5,122 bases of DNA from Acidobacteriota bacterium (GCA_021811745.1 JAJZNH010000553.1:1-5122); one strand, 5' to 3'; numbered from the stretch's first letter, positions 1 to 5,122 are shown. Translations and numbers: made by a program. The notes: a model not told the origin generated them from the letters alone.

Positions 1-103
1 TGGTAATGTCATAAAACAAAATGCCGGGCTTAGGAAAATCCGGCACCGTGCGCACAAGCTTTTTGAGCGCTTCAACATGATCGGGCTTAATTGTTTCAGG
101 CAT
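1..103 (-). CDS. apt: Adenine phosphoribosyltransferase, N-terminal fragment (cut by window edge)
   Basis: This cytoplasmic purine-salvage enzyme makes AMP from adenine and PRPP. Only the first 34 codons are in the window; the rest, including the PRPP-binding loop, lies off the left edge. The visible N-terminus ends in [18 protein letters not shown], which matches the family signature (typically [18 protein letters not shown]) at the expected distance from the start. The ATG at 103-101 is preceded by GGAGAG (positions 116-111) with a 7-base gap, a good ribosome binding site. The spacer upstream contains heptamer repeats that run almost to this site. Family identity is close to certain from the motif, although the catalytic part cannot be seen. 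Confidence 0.93.
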   Translation of the reverse strand, partial: MPETIKPDHVEALKKLVRTVPDFPKPGILFYDIT

Positions 104-117
104 TGGTCAGCTCTCCG

Positions 118-144
118 ATTGTAGTTATCAGTGATCAGTTTTCA
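118..144 (-). promoter_or_regulatory. Possible apt promoter built from the heptamer repeats (weak)
   Basis: On the minus strand, TACAAT (123-118) matches the -10 consensus at 5 of 6 bases. A CTGAAA hexamer lies 16 bp upstream and matches the -35 consensus at 4 of 6. The CTGAAA is itself one of the CTGA-type repeat units. The -10 is only 14 bases from the apt ATG, so a start from it would give a leader of roughly 7 bases and cut into the ribosome binding site. This makes the call doubtful. Confidence 0.2.
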
Positions 145-180
145 GTTATGGGTGGTCAGCTTCGGCGGTCAGTTGCCAGT
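122..180 (-). repeat. Left cluster of 7-bp-phased CTGA repeats
   Basis: CAGT tetramers on the plus strand (ACTG on the minus strand) begin at 129, 136 and 143, exactly 7 bases apart. A degenerate TAGT lies in phase at 122 and a CAGC at 157. After a one-base slip, CAGT recurs at 170 and 177, again 7 apart. Read on the minus strand, the units are ACTG followed by three variable bases. An in-phase CAGC at 108 means the pattern may reach into the apt ribosome binding region. The array is degenerate, so it may be an old tandem repeat. Heptanucleotide short tandem repeats are known between genes in cyanobacteria, and I believe CTGA-rich ones occur in acidobacteria. Function is unknown. Confidence 0.65.
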
Positions 181-287
181 CTATCGCATGAGGGCCGAGC
201 GCGCGGGTCCGGCTCGTTCCTCGCAGAACGGAAATCCAGCGGTGAACAGAATGCCAGGGAGAATTGGCCTCAACCTGCATCGATCAG

Positions 288-315
288 CTGAACACTGAGT
301 GCCGATAACTGACAA
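288..315 (+). repeat. Right cluster of 7-bp-phased CTGA repeats, inverted relative to the left cluster
   Basis: CTGA occurs at 288, 295 and 309, with a one-base variant CCGA at 302, giving four consecutive units exactly 7 bases apart on the plus strand. The units read CTGA plus three variable bases. The left cluster (122-180) has the same unit on the opposite strand, so the two clusters form a loose inverted pair around a unique core of about 107 bases (181-287). The core includes a small hairpin, CGTTC (215-219) with GAACG (226-230). I see no open reading frame of substance in the core. The cluster ends 12 bases from the acyP stop codon. Confidence 0.6.
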
Positions 316-327
316 TGAGCGCAGTGC

Positions 328-609
328 CTACCACGCTCCTTCGATGCGGAAGGAACTGAGATGGCGAGCTTCGGATTCGTCGAGATAGTGCTCGATGATG
401 CGATCTACCCGGCTGCCGCGCGGTCCCCGGCGCAGACTCTCGCGAAAATCAGCCAGGTCTTCGATTTCGCCCGAGGCGACGACTTCGACGTCGCCGTCCT
501 CGGTGTTGCGCACCCATCCGCGCAGTTCCAGCTCACTGGCTTCGCGATGAACAAACCAGCGGAAGCCCACTCCCTGTACACGGCCTTGAACTAAAAAGTG
601 GAGAACCAT
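328..609 (-). CDS. acyP: Acylphosphatase
   Basis: This small cytoplasmic enzyme hydrolyses carboxyl-phosphate bonds of acyl phosphates. The 93-residue length is typical of the family. The protein begins with the signature GRVQGVGFRWFV (residues 9-20), which carries the phosphate-binding loop and catalytic Arg17. It continues to GWVRNTEDGDVEVVASG (31-47), where Asn35 is the expected second catalytic residue. Both key residues are therefore present and the fold appears complete. The ATG at 609 is the only sensible start: an in-frame stop lies six codons upstream and the next part of the protein is already conserved. No convincing Shine-Dalgarno sequence precedes it. It lies 72 bases downstream of the MarR gene on the same strand and could be read through from that operon, although no dedicated promoter or terminator is evident. 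Confidence 0.95.
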   Translation of the reverse strand: MVLHFLVQGRVQGVGFRWFVHREASELELRGWVRNTEDGDVEVVASGEIEDLADFRESLRRGPRGSRVDRIIEHYLDESEARHLSSFRIEGAW

Positions 610-681
610 GGTGATCGACCAAGGTCAGTTTTGCAGATGCGCAGACGCAGCGCAAGGTGCGAGCATCTCTCGGCCGCCGGG

Positions 682-1152
682 TTAAGCATTTTCGAGCAAT
701 TCACGCAGCCGCCGCAATGCCGATCCGATCGCCGCCCGCTCCTCAATCGTGGCGCGCTCCAAAGCTGCTTTGAGCGGTCGCGAGGCCAGAATGGGAATCT
801 TGTTTCGTACAAAATCCTCGACCTCGGCGCTGGGATGGATGCAGCTTGTCCGTCCATCCGCCTGGTCGGGGCGGCGCAGGATCATGCCGCGCTTCTCCAG
901 GCGGTCCACAATGCCGCTGACCGTGGAATGAGCGAGGCTCACTTTGCGGCTGAGATCCTTCAGGCTGATGCCCGGATGGCTCACCACAAAGTGCATTACC
1001 GCCATTTGAGGCGCTGTCAACTCGCCTCCCGCTACTTCCGCTTCAAGCGGTTTGCGCAAGGCGCGGCGAATGCTGCTCAGGTCCTGCTCCATCTGCTGCG
1101 AAAGCGCGATTAACTCCGCGTTCGCCGGCTGTCTGCTCGCACGCTTGCTCAT
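682..1152 (-). CDS. MarR-family transcriptional repressor
   Basis: This is a dimeric winged-helix DNA-binding protein of 156 residues, a normal MarR length. An N-terminal helix (about 10-40) is followed by the winged-helix domain. That domain contains LTAPQMAVMHFVVSHPG (45-61), the LKDLSRKVSLAHSTVSGIVDRLEKRG stretch (64-89, in which about 75-89 is the recognition helix) and a wing with the typical D-x-x-D-G-R element (residues 96-101). C-terminal dimerisation helices follow. Two in-frame ATGs are possible, at 1161 and 1152. The AAAGGA sequence sits 8 bases before the second but abuts the first, so I chose 1152. The gene starts 12 bases after the methyltransferase stop codon, so the two form an operon. 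The palindrome over that operon's promoter (1755-1778) is the likely binding site, implying autoregulation. The ligand cannot be deduced. It has a single cysteine (Cys104), so a multi-cysteine redox mechanism is not indicated. Confidence 0.9.
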   Translation of the reverse strand: MSKRASRQPANAELIALSQQMEQDLSSIRRALRKPLEAEVAGGELTAPQMAVMHFVVSHPGISLKDLSRKVSLAHSTVSGIVDRLEKRGMILRRPDQADGRTSCIHPSAEVEDFVRNKIPILASRPLKAALERATIEERAAIGSALRRLRELLENA

Positions 1153-1160
1153 CTGTTTCA

Positions 1161-1166
1161 TCCTTT
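1161..1166 (-). promoter_or_regulatory. Ribosome binding site deciding the MarR start
   Basis: AAAGGA on the minus strand lies 8 bases upstream of the ATG at 1152. It overlaps the TAA stop of the preceding methyltransferase gene (1167-1165). The alternative ATG at 1161 overlaps this site itself and would have no usable spacing. The overlap of stop codon and ribosome binding site suggests translational coupling. Confidence 0.65.
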
Positions 1167-1737
1167 ACAGCAGTCCCGGAATCAAGGCTTTTACGTGGTC
1201 GCAGTAGAGTGAATATTCCTCCGGGAAGGTTTGCGCCATAAACCGCTCCTCCTGGCTCATTTTTATGATGAACTTCAGCAGGATGACCACACAGCCAACG
1301 AGGCATCTCCACTCACCAATGGCCAGGGAAGTCCCTAGAATAGCAGCGATGATCCCGGTGTAGATCGGATGGCGAACCAGCGCGTAAGGCCCTTTGAGCA
1401 CCAGTTCGTGGCCGGACTTCACAGTTGCGCGGCCGCTCCAGTTGCCGCCTAAGAGGATTCGTGACCAGGCGGCGAAGAGGCAGCCGGCAATTGTGAGCGC
1501 CAATCCGGTCAGTTGCACGCCGTGCGTGGAAGGGACAAAGCGCGCGGCCAACCAGCCGTTTACAAACCAGGAGCTGCCCAGCAGAGAGACGCCCAGCAAG
1601 TCCAGCCCCAGATGGAAGAGGCGGCTGCCCACGGGTTGCGAACGGAGGGTTGGTTTCGTAAATGGGAGCCCGGCGATCCAGAGGGCGCCCAGCGCTCCCC
1701 ACGCATAGCCGATTGCAGAAATTACATTCAGTGCCAT
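1165..1737 (-). CDS. Isoprenylcysteine carboxyl methyltransferase (ICMT)-like integral membrane protein
   Basis: This is a predicted SAM-dependent methyltransferase of the ICMT/PEMT-type membrane fold, 190 residues from the ATG at 1737. Hydrophobic segments lie at about 4-23, 40-58, 73-93 and 125-157. The family's cytosolic SAM-binding signature follows: LGGNWSG (96-102), [13 protein letters not shown] (116-128), a paired-acid EERF (163-166) and [18 protein letters not shown] (171-188). Bacterial members rarely have known substrates, so the acceptor here is unknown. A GTG at 1776 would add 13 residues, but it falls inside the palindromic operator and at the predicted transcription start. GAGG at 1752-1749 better serves the ATG at 1737 (11-base gap) or the GTG at 1740 (8-base gap). 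It is the first gene of an operon with the MarR gene, which suggests that its expression responds to the MarR ligand. Confidence 0.87.
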   Translation of the reverse strand: MALNVISAIGYAWGALGALWIAGLPFTKPTLRSQPVGSRLFHLGLDLLGVSLLGSSWFVNGWLAARFVPSTHGVQLTGLALTIAGCLFAAWSRILLGGNWSGRATVKSGHELVLKGPYALVRHPIYTGIIAAILGTSLAIGEWRCLVGCVVILLKFIIKMSQEERFMAQTFPEEYSLYCDHVKALIPGLL

Positions 1738-1754
1738 CACGGCTCGCACCTCAT

Positions 1755-1778
1755 TCGTATACGACGCGTCGTACACGA
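1755..1778. promoter_or_regulatory. 24-bp palindromic operator, probable MarR binding site
   Basis: Arms TCGTATACGA and TCGTACACGA are separated by CGCG. The whole element is self-complementary in 11 of 12 base pairs, and its central 14 bp (1760-1773) are perfect. The left arm is also a perfect 10-bp palindrome by itself. It begins 3 bases downstream of the predicted -10 of the methyltransferase-MarR operon and covers the expected transcription start near 1775, a classic repressor position. Symmetry, length and position fit a MarR dimer. Assigning it to the adjacent MarR is inference from context. Confidence 0.75.
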
Positions 1779-1781
1779 CAT

Positions 1782-1810
1782 ATCATGCAGGATTCCTTTG
1801 CTGGTGTCAA
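1782..1810 (-). promoter_or_regulatory. Sigma-70-type promoter of the methyltransferase-MarR operon
   Basis: On the minus strand a perfect -35 hexamer TTGACA (1810-1805) is followed by an exact 17-bp spacer and CATGAT (1787-1782), a 4-of-6 match to the -10. The predicted start is near 1775, inside the palindrome, giving a leader of about 38 bases to the ATG at 1737. TGATAT, 2 bases further on, is an alternative -10 with a longer spacer (19 bp). Confidence 0.7.
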
Positions 1811-1897
1811 GAGCAGCCGCCGGAGTCTTCCGCGCTGGTCGCGGGCCTGTTCTTCTTCAGTGCCCGCAGCAGATCAAAATGCGGTTCGCGCTACACT

Positions 1898-1903
1898 GGA
1901 GGA
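1898..1903 (+). promoter_or_regulatory. Ribosome binding site deciding the trpG start
   Basis: GGAGGA ends 4 bases before the ATG at 1908 (GGAGG core, 5-base gap). The reading frame is open for 246 bases upstream, so this site is what fixes the start. The TrpG family consensus, which begins almost at once with an LDNYDSF motif, agrees with it. Confidence 0.85.
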
Positions 1904-1907
1904 AAGC

Positions 1908-2492
1908 ATGGTCTTCGTTCTCGATAACTACGACTCATTTACCTATAACCTGGTGCAGTACCTGGGCGAACTGGGTGCGGAGGTGGTGGTGCGCCGCAAC
2001 GACGAGCTGACGCCCGAGCAGGTCGAGGCCCTGAAACCTGATCGCATTTTGCTCTCGCCCGGTCCATGCACGCCGCGCGAGGCCGGCATCCTGATTCCGC
2101 TCATCCGGCACATGACCGGGAAAGCTCCGATTCTCGGGGTGTGTCTGGGGCATCAGGCGATCGGCGAGGCTTTTGGCGGGCAGGTGGTGCGCGCCCATAC
2201 CCTGATGCACGGGAAAACCAGCGCCGTGGAGCACGATGGCAAGGGCATCTTTTCAGGATTGCCCAGCCCGATTACCTGCACGCGCTATCACTCACTGATT
2301 GTTGCCGAAGACTCCCTGCCCGCCGAACTGATGATCACGGCGCGCAGTGCGGAGGCGAATGGTGCGGGCGGCCGGTCGGTCATCATGGGCTTGCGGCACC
2401 GCAGCCTGCCCATCGAAGGCGTACAGTTTCACCCGGAGAGTGTGCTGACCGAGGGCGGCCACCAGATGATCCGCAACTTCCTGGAAATGTAG
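1908..2492 (+). CDS. trpG: Anthranilate synthase component II (glutamine amidotransferase)
   Basis: TrpG releases ammonia from glutamine and passes it to TrpE, which makes anthranilate from chorismate in the first committed step of tryptophan synthesis. The 194-residue protein is a complete class I glutamine amidotransferase domain. It has [20 protein letters not shown] at 2-21, the oxyanion region LSPGPCTP at 49-56, and the nucleophile elbow [15 protein letters not shown] (77-91) with Cys79. TRYHSL is at 125-130 and VQFHPES at 172-178, with His175 and Glu177 completing the triad. In many bacteria one such subunit also serves 4-aminobenzoate synthase (PabA), so a dual role is possible. trpE in the same window supports the tryptophan assignment. 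No clear promoter, Trp-rich leader peptide or T-box is visible upstream. The gene for a secreted protein follows after 5 bases. Confidence 0.95.
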   Translation: MVFVLDNYDSFTYNLVQYLGELGAEVVVRRNDELTPEQVEALKPDRILLSPGPCTPREAGILIPLIRHMTGKAPILGVCLGHQAIGEAFGGQVVRAHTLMHGKTSAVEHDGKGIFSGLPSPITCTRYHSLIVAEDSLPAELMITARSAEANGAGGRSVIMGLRHRSLPIEGVQFHPESVLTEGGHQMIRNFLEM

Positions 2493-2497
2493 ACCGG

Positions 2498-3508
2498 ATG
2501 CTGCCTTTGTCCAAAGCCAGAACGCGGAGACCGGCGGCCGGAACCGGCGCAGTTCGGTTCCCGTTTTTGGCTGTGTCCTGGCTGGCGGTGCCGGTGCTTG
2601 CGGCGTGGGCGCAGGCCGGACCCGCGGCGCCAAACGCAGCGCCGAATGCGCCGATCGGCCCGATCGCCATTGTTCCCATCGGAGGAAAGCCCGGCCAGGC
2701 GCCCACCGTGACCGGAGCGCTCGAAGTGACCGGCAGCAAGGCCATCATCGCTGCCAGCGGAAGCGTGACATCGGGATCAAAGACAACCGATGTAATCCTG
2801 CCACATCGCGGCGTGCTGCGGGTCTGCGCGTCCACAACGGTGAAGCTGGCTGCCGATTCCAGCGCTCCCGCAGGCGATACACCGGGCCTGCTGGTGGGGC
2901 TGGATCAGGGCGCCGTCGAGGCCAGCTTCGCTACGGGCCGCAACTCCGACATTCTACTCACGCCGGATTTTCGCATACTCATTGGCGGGCCCGGGGCTGC
3001 CGACGTAAAGGTGCGTCTTGGTCCACACGGCGACACCTGCGTGGATAACGCCGGGGCGAACGCTCCTTACGTGGTTGTATCCAGCGTCTTTGACGGCGGC
3101 GTTTACCGCGTGGAGCCGGGCCAGCGGGTCATGTTCCAGCACGGTGACCTGCATGAAGTGGTAGACGAAGAGAAAGAGCCTTGCGGCTGCCCTGCGCCGC
3201 CTGCAGTGAGCCACGGCAATGAGTTTCCCCTGGCGCAAAGCGAAGGCCTCGCGCCGACTCCTGAGCCTGCGCATGCTGCGCCCGCGAAGCATCCCGCGGC
3301 AGCGCCACCACAGGCTGCGGCCGCAATGGTCTACAACAGCGCGGAGCACGCTCCGGCAACGGCGAAGATCGCTCCGCCTCCTGCAACGCAGGGTGCGGCC
3401 GTCAGCGCATCCCAGGCCCTGGAAAAGCCAGCCGCAAAAAAGAAGAGGACGGGCTTTTTTCGGCGCATCGGCAGCTTCTTCCGCCGTATCTTCGGCGCGG
3501 AATCATAG
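2498..3508 (+). CDS. Secreted FecR-like protein of unknown function with cationic amphipathic C-terminal tail
   Basis: This is a 336-residue exported protein. The N-terminus is a good signal peptide: basic residues (KARTRR, 6-11), a hydrophobic core from about 21 to 38, and cleavage likely after AQA at 40. An Ala/Pro/Asn-rich linker follows. Residues about 70-225 form a beta-rich domain resembling FecR-like sensor domains (GVLRVCASTTVKL at 105-117, ILLTPDFRIL at 152-161, VYRVEPGQRVMF at 202-213), closed by CGCPAP (229-234). I associate this CGCP-type arrangement with acidobacterial hypothetical proteins. The mature part has exactly four cysteines (110, 181, 229, 231), compatible with two disulfides. 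An Ala/Pro-rich low-complexity stretch (about 245-313) leads to a tail with KKKR (314-317) and a doubled FFRRI motif (320-324 and 327-331). The start ATG lies 5 bases after trpG with no real Shine-Dalgarno, suggesting translational coupling. A role in tryptophan synthesis is not expected; the ligand or partner is unknown. Confidence 0.8.
   Translation: MLPLSKARTRRPAAGTGAVRFPFLAVSWLAVPVLAAWAQAGPAAPNAAPNAPIGPIAIVPIGGKPGQAPTVTGALEVTGSKAIIAASGSVTSGSKTTDVILPHRGVLRVCASTTVKLAADSSAPAGDTPGLLVGLDQGAVEASFATGRNSDILLTPDFRILIGGPGAADVKVRLGPHGDTCVDNAGANAPYVVVSSVFDGGVYRVEPGQRVMFQHGDLHEVVDEEKEPCGCPAPPAVSHGNEFPLAQSEGLAPTPEPAHAAPAKHPAAAPPQAAAAMVYNSAEHAPATAKIAPPPATQGAAVSASQALEKPAAKKKRTGFFRRIGSFFRRIFGAES
3431..3464. 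repeat. Inverted repeat with A6/T6 arms inside the 3' end of the secreted-protein gene
   Basis: GCCGCAAAAAAG (3431-3442) and CTTTTTTCGGC (3454-3464) can pair over 11 bp with one bulged base around an 11-base loop. The sequence encodes the Lys-rich and Phe-Phe parts of the protein tail, so codon constraints may explain it. The T run sits inside the stem rather than after it, so it is not a canonical intrinsic terminator. It is still the only strong hairpin near the convergent gene ends, where the 26-base gap (3509-3534) contains none. Confidence 0.45.
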
Positions 3509-3534
3509 CTGCCTTTGTGAACGGTGAGCTGCGA

Positions 3535-5112
3535 TTACATATCGCGTGCCCGCTCGATGGCCCGGATGACTGCGCGTGCTTTGTTGATGGATTCCTGGTG
3601 CTCGGACTCGGGGACGGAGTCTGCGACGATCCCGGCTCCTGCCTGCACGTAGCCTTTGCCGCCAATGGCAAGCATCGAGCGGATGGCGATGCAGGAGTCC
3701 AGATTGCCGGAGAAGTCGGCGTAAAGCACCGCGCCGCCGTAGGTGCCGCGACGCGCTGGCTCCAGTTCCTCGATAATCTCCATCGCGCGCACCTTGGGGG
3801 CGCCGCTGAGCGTGCCGGCAGGGAAGCAGGCGCGCAGGGCATCCACGGCGGTCAAATCCGGCCGCAGCCGGCCCTCGATCGAGCTGACGATGTGCATCAC
3901 GTGGGAGTAGCGCTCGACAAACATCAGCTTATCGACCTTCACGGTGCCGAATTTGCTCACCCGGCCTACGTCATTGCGGCCCAGGTCCACCAGCATGACG
4001 TGCTCGGCGCGCTCCTTTTCGTCGTGGAGCATCTCTTCGGCCAGGGCTTCGTCTTCTTTCTCCGTAGCTCCGCGCCGCCGCGTCCCCGCGATTGGCCGGT
4101 ACTCGACCTTGCCCTTGTGGACGCGTACCAGCAGCTCCGGCGAGGAACCGGCCAGTTCCACCGTCTCCCGCGCCCTGGAAGTCTTTTGCTTTTTGGACGA
4201 GTCTTTAGGCCGCGCTGAAGACCCGCCCAGAGCCCCCTCGGGCGTAAATCGCAGGAAGTACATGTAAGGGCTGGGATTGACAGCGCGCAGTGCGCGATAG
4301 ATCTGGAAGCTGTCAACTTCCGGCTCCACGTCGAAGCGTTGCGAAAGGACCGTCTGAAAGACGTCGCCAGCGGCGATGTACTCCTTGGTGCGCTCCACGG
4401 CGGCCAGGAAGTCCTTCTTCGGCGTACGGTGCTTCACTTTAAGCGAGGCATGCTTGCCGTGGCTGCCGGCTTTCTGCTCAAAGAGCCTGGGCAGGGGCTG
4501 GACCAGACGCTTTTCAAGTTTGTCGAGCTTCCGGACGGCCCGGTTGTAGGCATCAACGGGCTTGCCGCCGGAGACATCCGCCGTCACCACCAGCCAGATC
4601 TCCTTGCGCACGTGGTCGAAGGCTAGCACCTCGTCGAAGAACAGCAGGCACGCATCGGGGACGCGCAGTTCGTCCTTGGCGCGCTCAGGCAACTGCTCGA
4701 TCTGCCGCACCGCGTCGTAGGCGAAAAAGCCCACCGCGCCTGCGGTAAATGGAGGCAGTCCCGGCAGCCGCGCCGGCTTGTGCCCGCCCAGAGCACGCCG
4801 TAACACGGCAAAGATATCATCCTCGATCTGGACGACCTTTCTGCCTTCGGTGATCGTGATCTCGCGCCCGTGCGCCACAATCCGCTTAAACGGAGCCAGC
4901 CCGATGAAGGTATAGCGGCCCACCTGCTCGCCGCCTTCGACCGACTCCAGCAGAAAGCATTCCGGTTCAGGCCAGGCCGCCCGCAAAAATGCCGAGACCG
5001 GCGTCTCCAGGTCGGCGGTGAGGACGCGGCAGACGGGCACAAGGGTGTGCTCCCTGGCGAGGACCAGAAACTCTTTGCGGCTGGGCTGGACAGGATCGAT
5101 GGAGGCTTTCAC
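3535..5112 (-). CDS. trpE: Anthranilate synthase component I (start near window edge)
   Basis: TrpE converts chorismate to anthranilate using ammonia supplied by TrpG. The 525 residues include the N-terminal regulatory domain with the tryptophan-binding LLES motif (54-57), which predicts feedback inhibition by tryptophan. The chorismate-binding domain follows: NPSPYMYFL (279-287), GSSPELLVRV (322-331), RPIAGTRRRG (339-348), EHVMLVDLGRND (370-381), VMHIVSS (405-411), FPAGTLSGAPK (430-440) and AGAGIVADSVPESEHQE (491-507). All main active-site motifs are intact. A Lys/Ser-rich insertion (about 292-318) separates two strands that normally adjoin. The start used is GTG at 5112. The frame stays open to the right edge and no ribosome binding site is visible in the remaining 10 bases, so the true start may lie outside the window. 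The gene converges with trpG and the secreted-protein gene, 26 bases between stops. Confidence 0.95.
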   Translation of the reverse strand: MKASIDPVQPSRKEFLVLAREHTLVPVCRVLTADLETPVSAFLRAAWPEPECFLLESVEGGEQVGRYTFIGLAPFKRIVAHGREITITEGRKVVQIEDDIFAVLRRALGGHKPARLPGLPPFTAGAVGFFAYDAVRQIEQLPERAKDELRVPDACLLFFDEVLAFDHVRKEIWLVVTADVSGGKPVDAYNRAVRKLDKLEKRLVQPLPRLFEQKAGSHGKHASLKVKHRTPKKDFLAAVERTKEYIAAGDVFQTVLSQRFDVEPEVDSFQIYRALRAVNPSPYMYFLRFTPEGALGGSSARPKDSSKKQKTSRARETVELAGSSPELLVRVHKGKVEYRPIAGTRRRGATEKEDEALAEEMLHDEKERAEHVMLVDLGRNDVGRVSKFGTVKVDKLMFVERYSHVMHIVSSIEGRLRPDLTAVDALRACFPAGTLSGAPKVRAMEIIEELEPARRGTYGGAVLYADFSGNLDSCIAIRSMLAIGGKGYVQAGAGIVADSVPESEHQESINKARAVIRAIERARDM

Positions 5113-5122
5113 AAACTCAGTG

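Noticed and set aside
91..291. 66-codon plus-strand reading frame in the apt-acyP spacer
   Set aside because: It overlaps the apt start and the left repeat cluster, its sequence follows the repeats, and no ribosome binding site or known motif is seen.
635..668. Inverted repeat AGATGC (635-640) / GCATCT (663-668) between the MarR gene and acyP as a terminator
   Set aside because: The stem is only 6 bp with a 22-base loop, and no T run follows it on the minus strand. A small inner CGCA/TGCG pairing is not enough.
598..1113. 171-codon plus-strand reading frame opposite the MarR gene and acyP start
   Set aside because: The MarR frame on the other strand has full family signatures, and the plus-strand translation looks like a shadow.
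1738..1776. GTG start at 1776 adding 13 residues to the ICMT-like protein
   Set aside because: The codon lies inside the palindromic operator and at the predicted transcription start, and has no ribosome binding site. GAGG at 1752-1749 serves 1737 or 1740.
1662..1907. Upstream in-frame extension of trpG, including a possible start at 1785
   Set aside because: The TrpG family starts directly at the conserved VLDNYDSF motif, the GGAGGA site fits 1908, and the extension would overlap the divergent methyltransferase gene.
2066..2497. Open frame upstream of the secreted protein, in the other frame of trpG
   Set aside because: It overlaps the conserved trpG sequence, the translation is Arg/Pro-rich frame-shadow sequence, and a clean signal peptide begins at 2498.
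3509..3534. Bidirectional terminator expected between the convergent stops
   Set aside because: The 26 bases contain no stable hairpin or T run. If termination occurs here it must use sequence inside the genes or Rho.
3517..4218. 233-codon plus-strand reading frame antisense to trpE
   Set aside because: It lies entirely opposite conserved trpE codons, is typical of high-GC antisense frames, shows no recognisable domain and has no ribosome binding site.

Overview
The window is high-GC bacterial chromosome with dense, ordinary housekeeping genes. The best guess for the source is an acidobacterium (Acidobacteriota, Terriglobia-like). This is an inference from two things: the secreted FecR-like protein with a CGCP motif, a type I associate with that phylum, and the intergenic CTGA-based heptamer repeats. 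No rRNA, tRNA, IS element, CRISPR array or phage gene is visible.

Left part (1-1776, all minus strand). The window opens inside apt (adenine phosphoribosyltransferase, first 34 codons only). Its 224-bp upstream spacer holds two clusters of 7-bp-phased repeats in opposite orientation. Next come acyP (acylphosphatase) and a two-gene operon. That operon encodes an isoprenylcysteine-methyltransferase-like membrane protein followed by a MarR-family repressor. It has a recognisable promoter (TTGACA, 17 bp, CATGAT), and a 24-bp near-perfect palindrome covers the predicted transcription start. The simplest reading is an autoregulated methyltransferase/MarR unit.

Right part (1908-5112). trpG (glutamine amidotransferase subunit of anthranilate synthase) runs on the plus strand. 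Five bases after it comes a secreted FecR-like protein of unknown function with a cationic amphipathic C-terminal tail. These converge on trpE (the chorismate-converting subunit, minus strand) with only 26 bp between the stop codons. The two anthranilate synthase subunits are therefore encoded on opposite strands and must be expressed from separate promoters. TrpE carries the LLES feedback motif and an unusual Lys/Ser-rich insertion of about 25-28 residues in its catalytic domain.

No clearly new multi-gene system is present. The points most worth following are the MarR operator and promoter, the paired heptamer arrays, the TrpE insertion and the secreted protein after trpG. There is no gene-free stretch longer than 300 bases.
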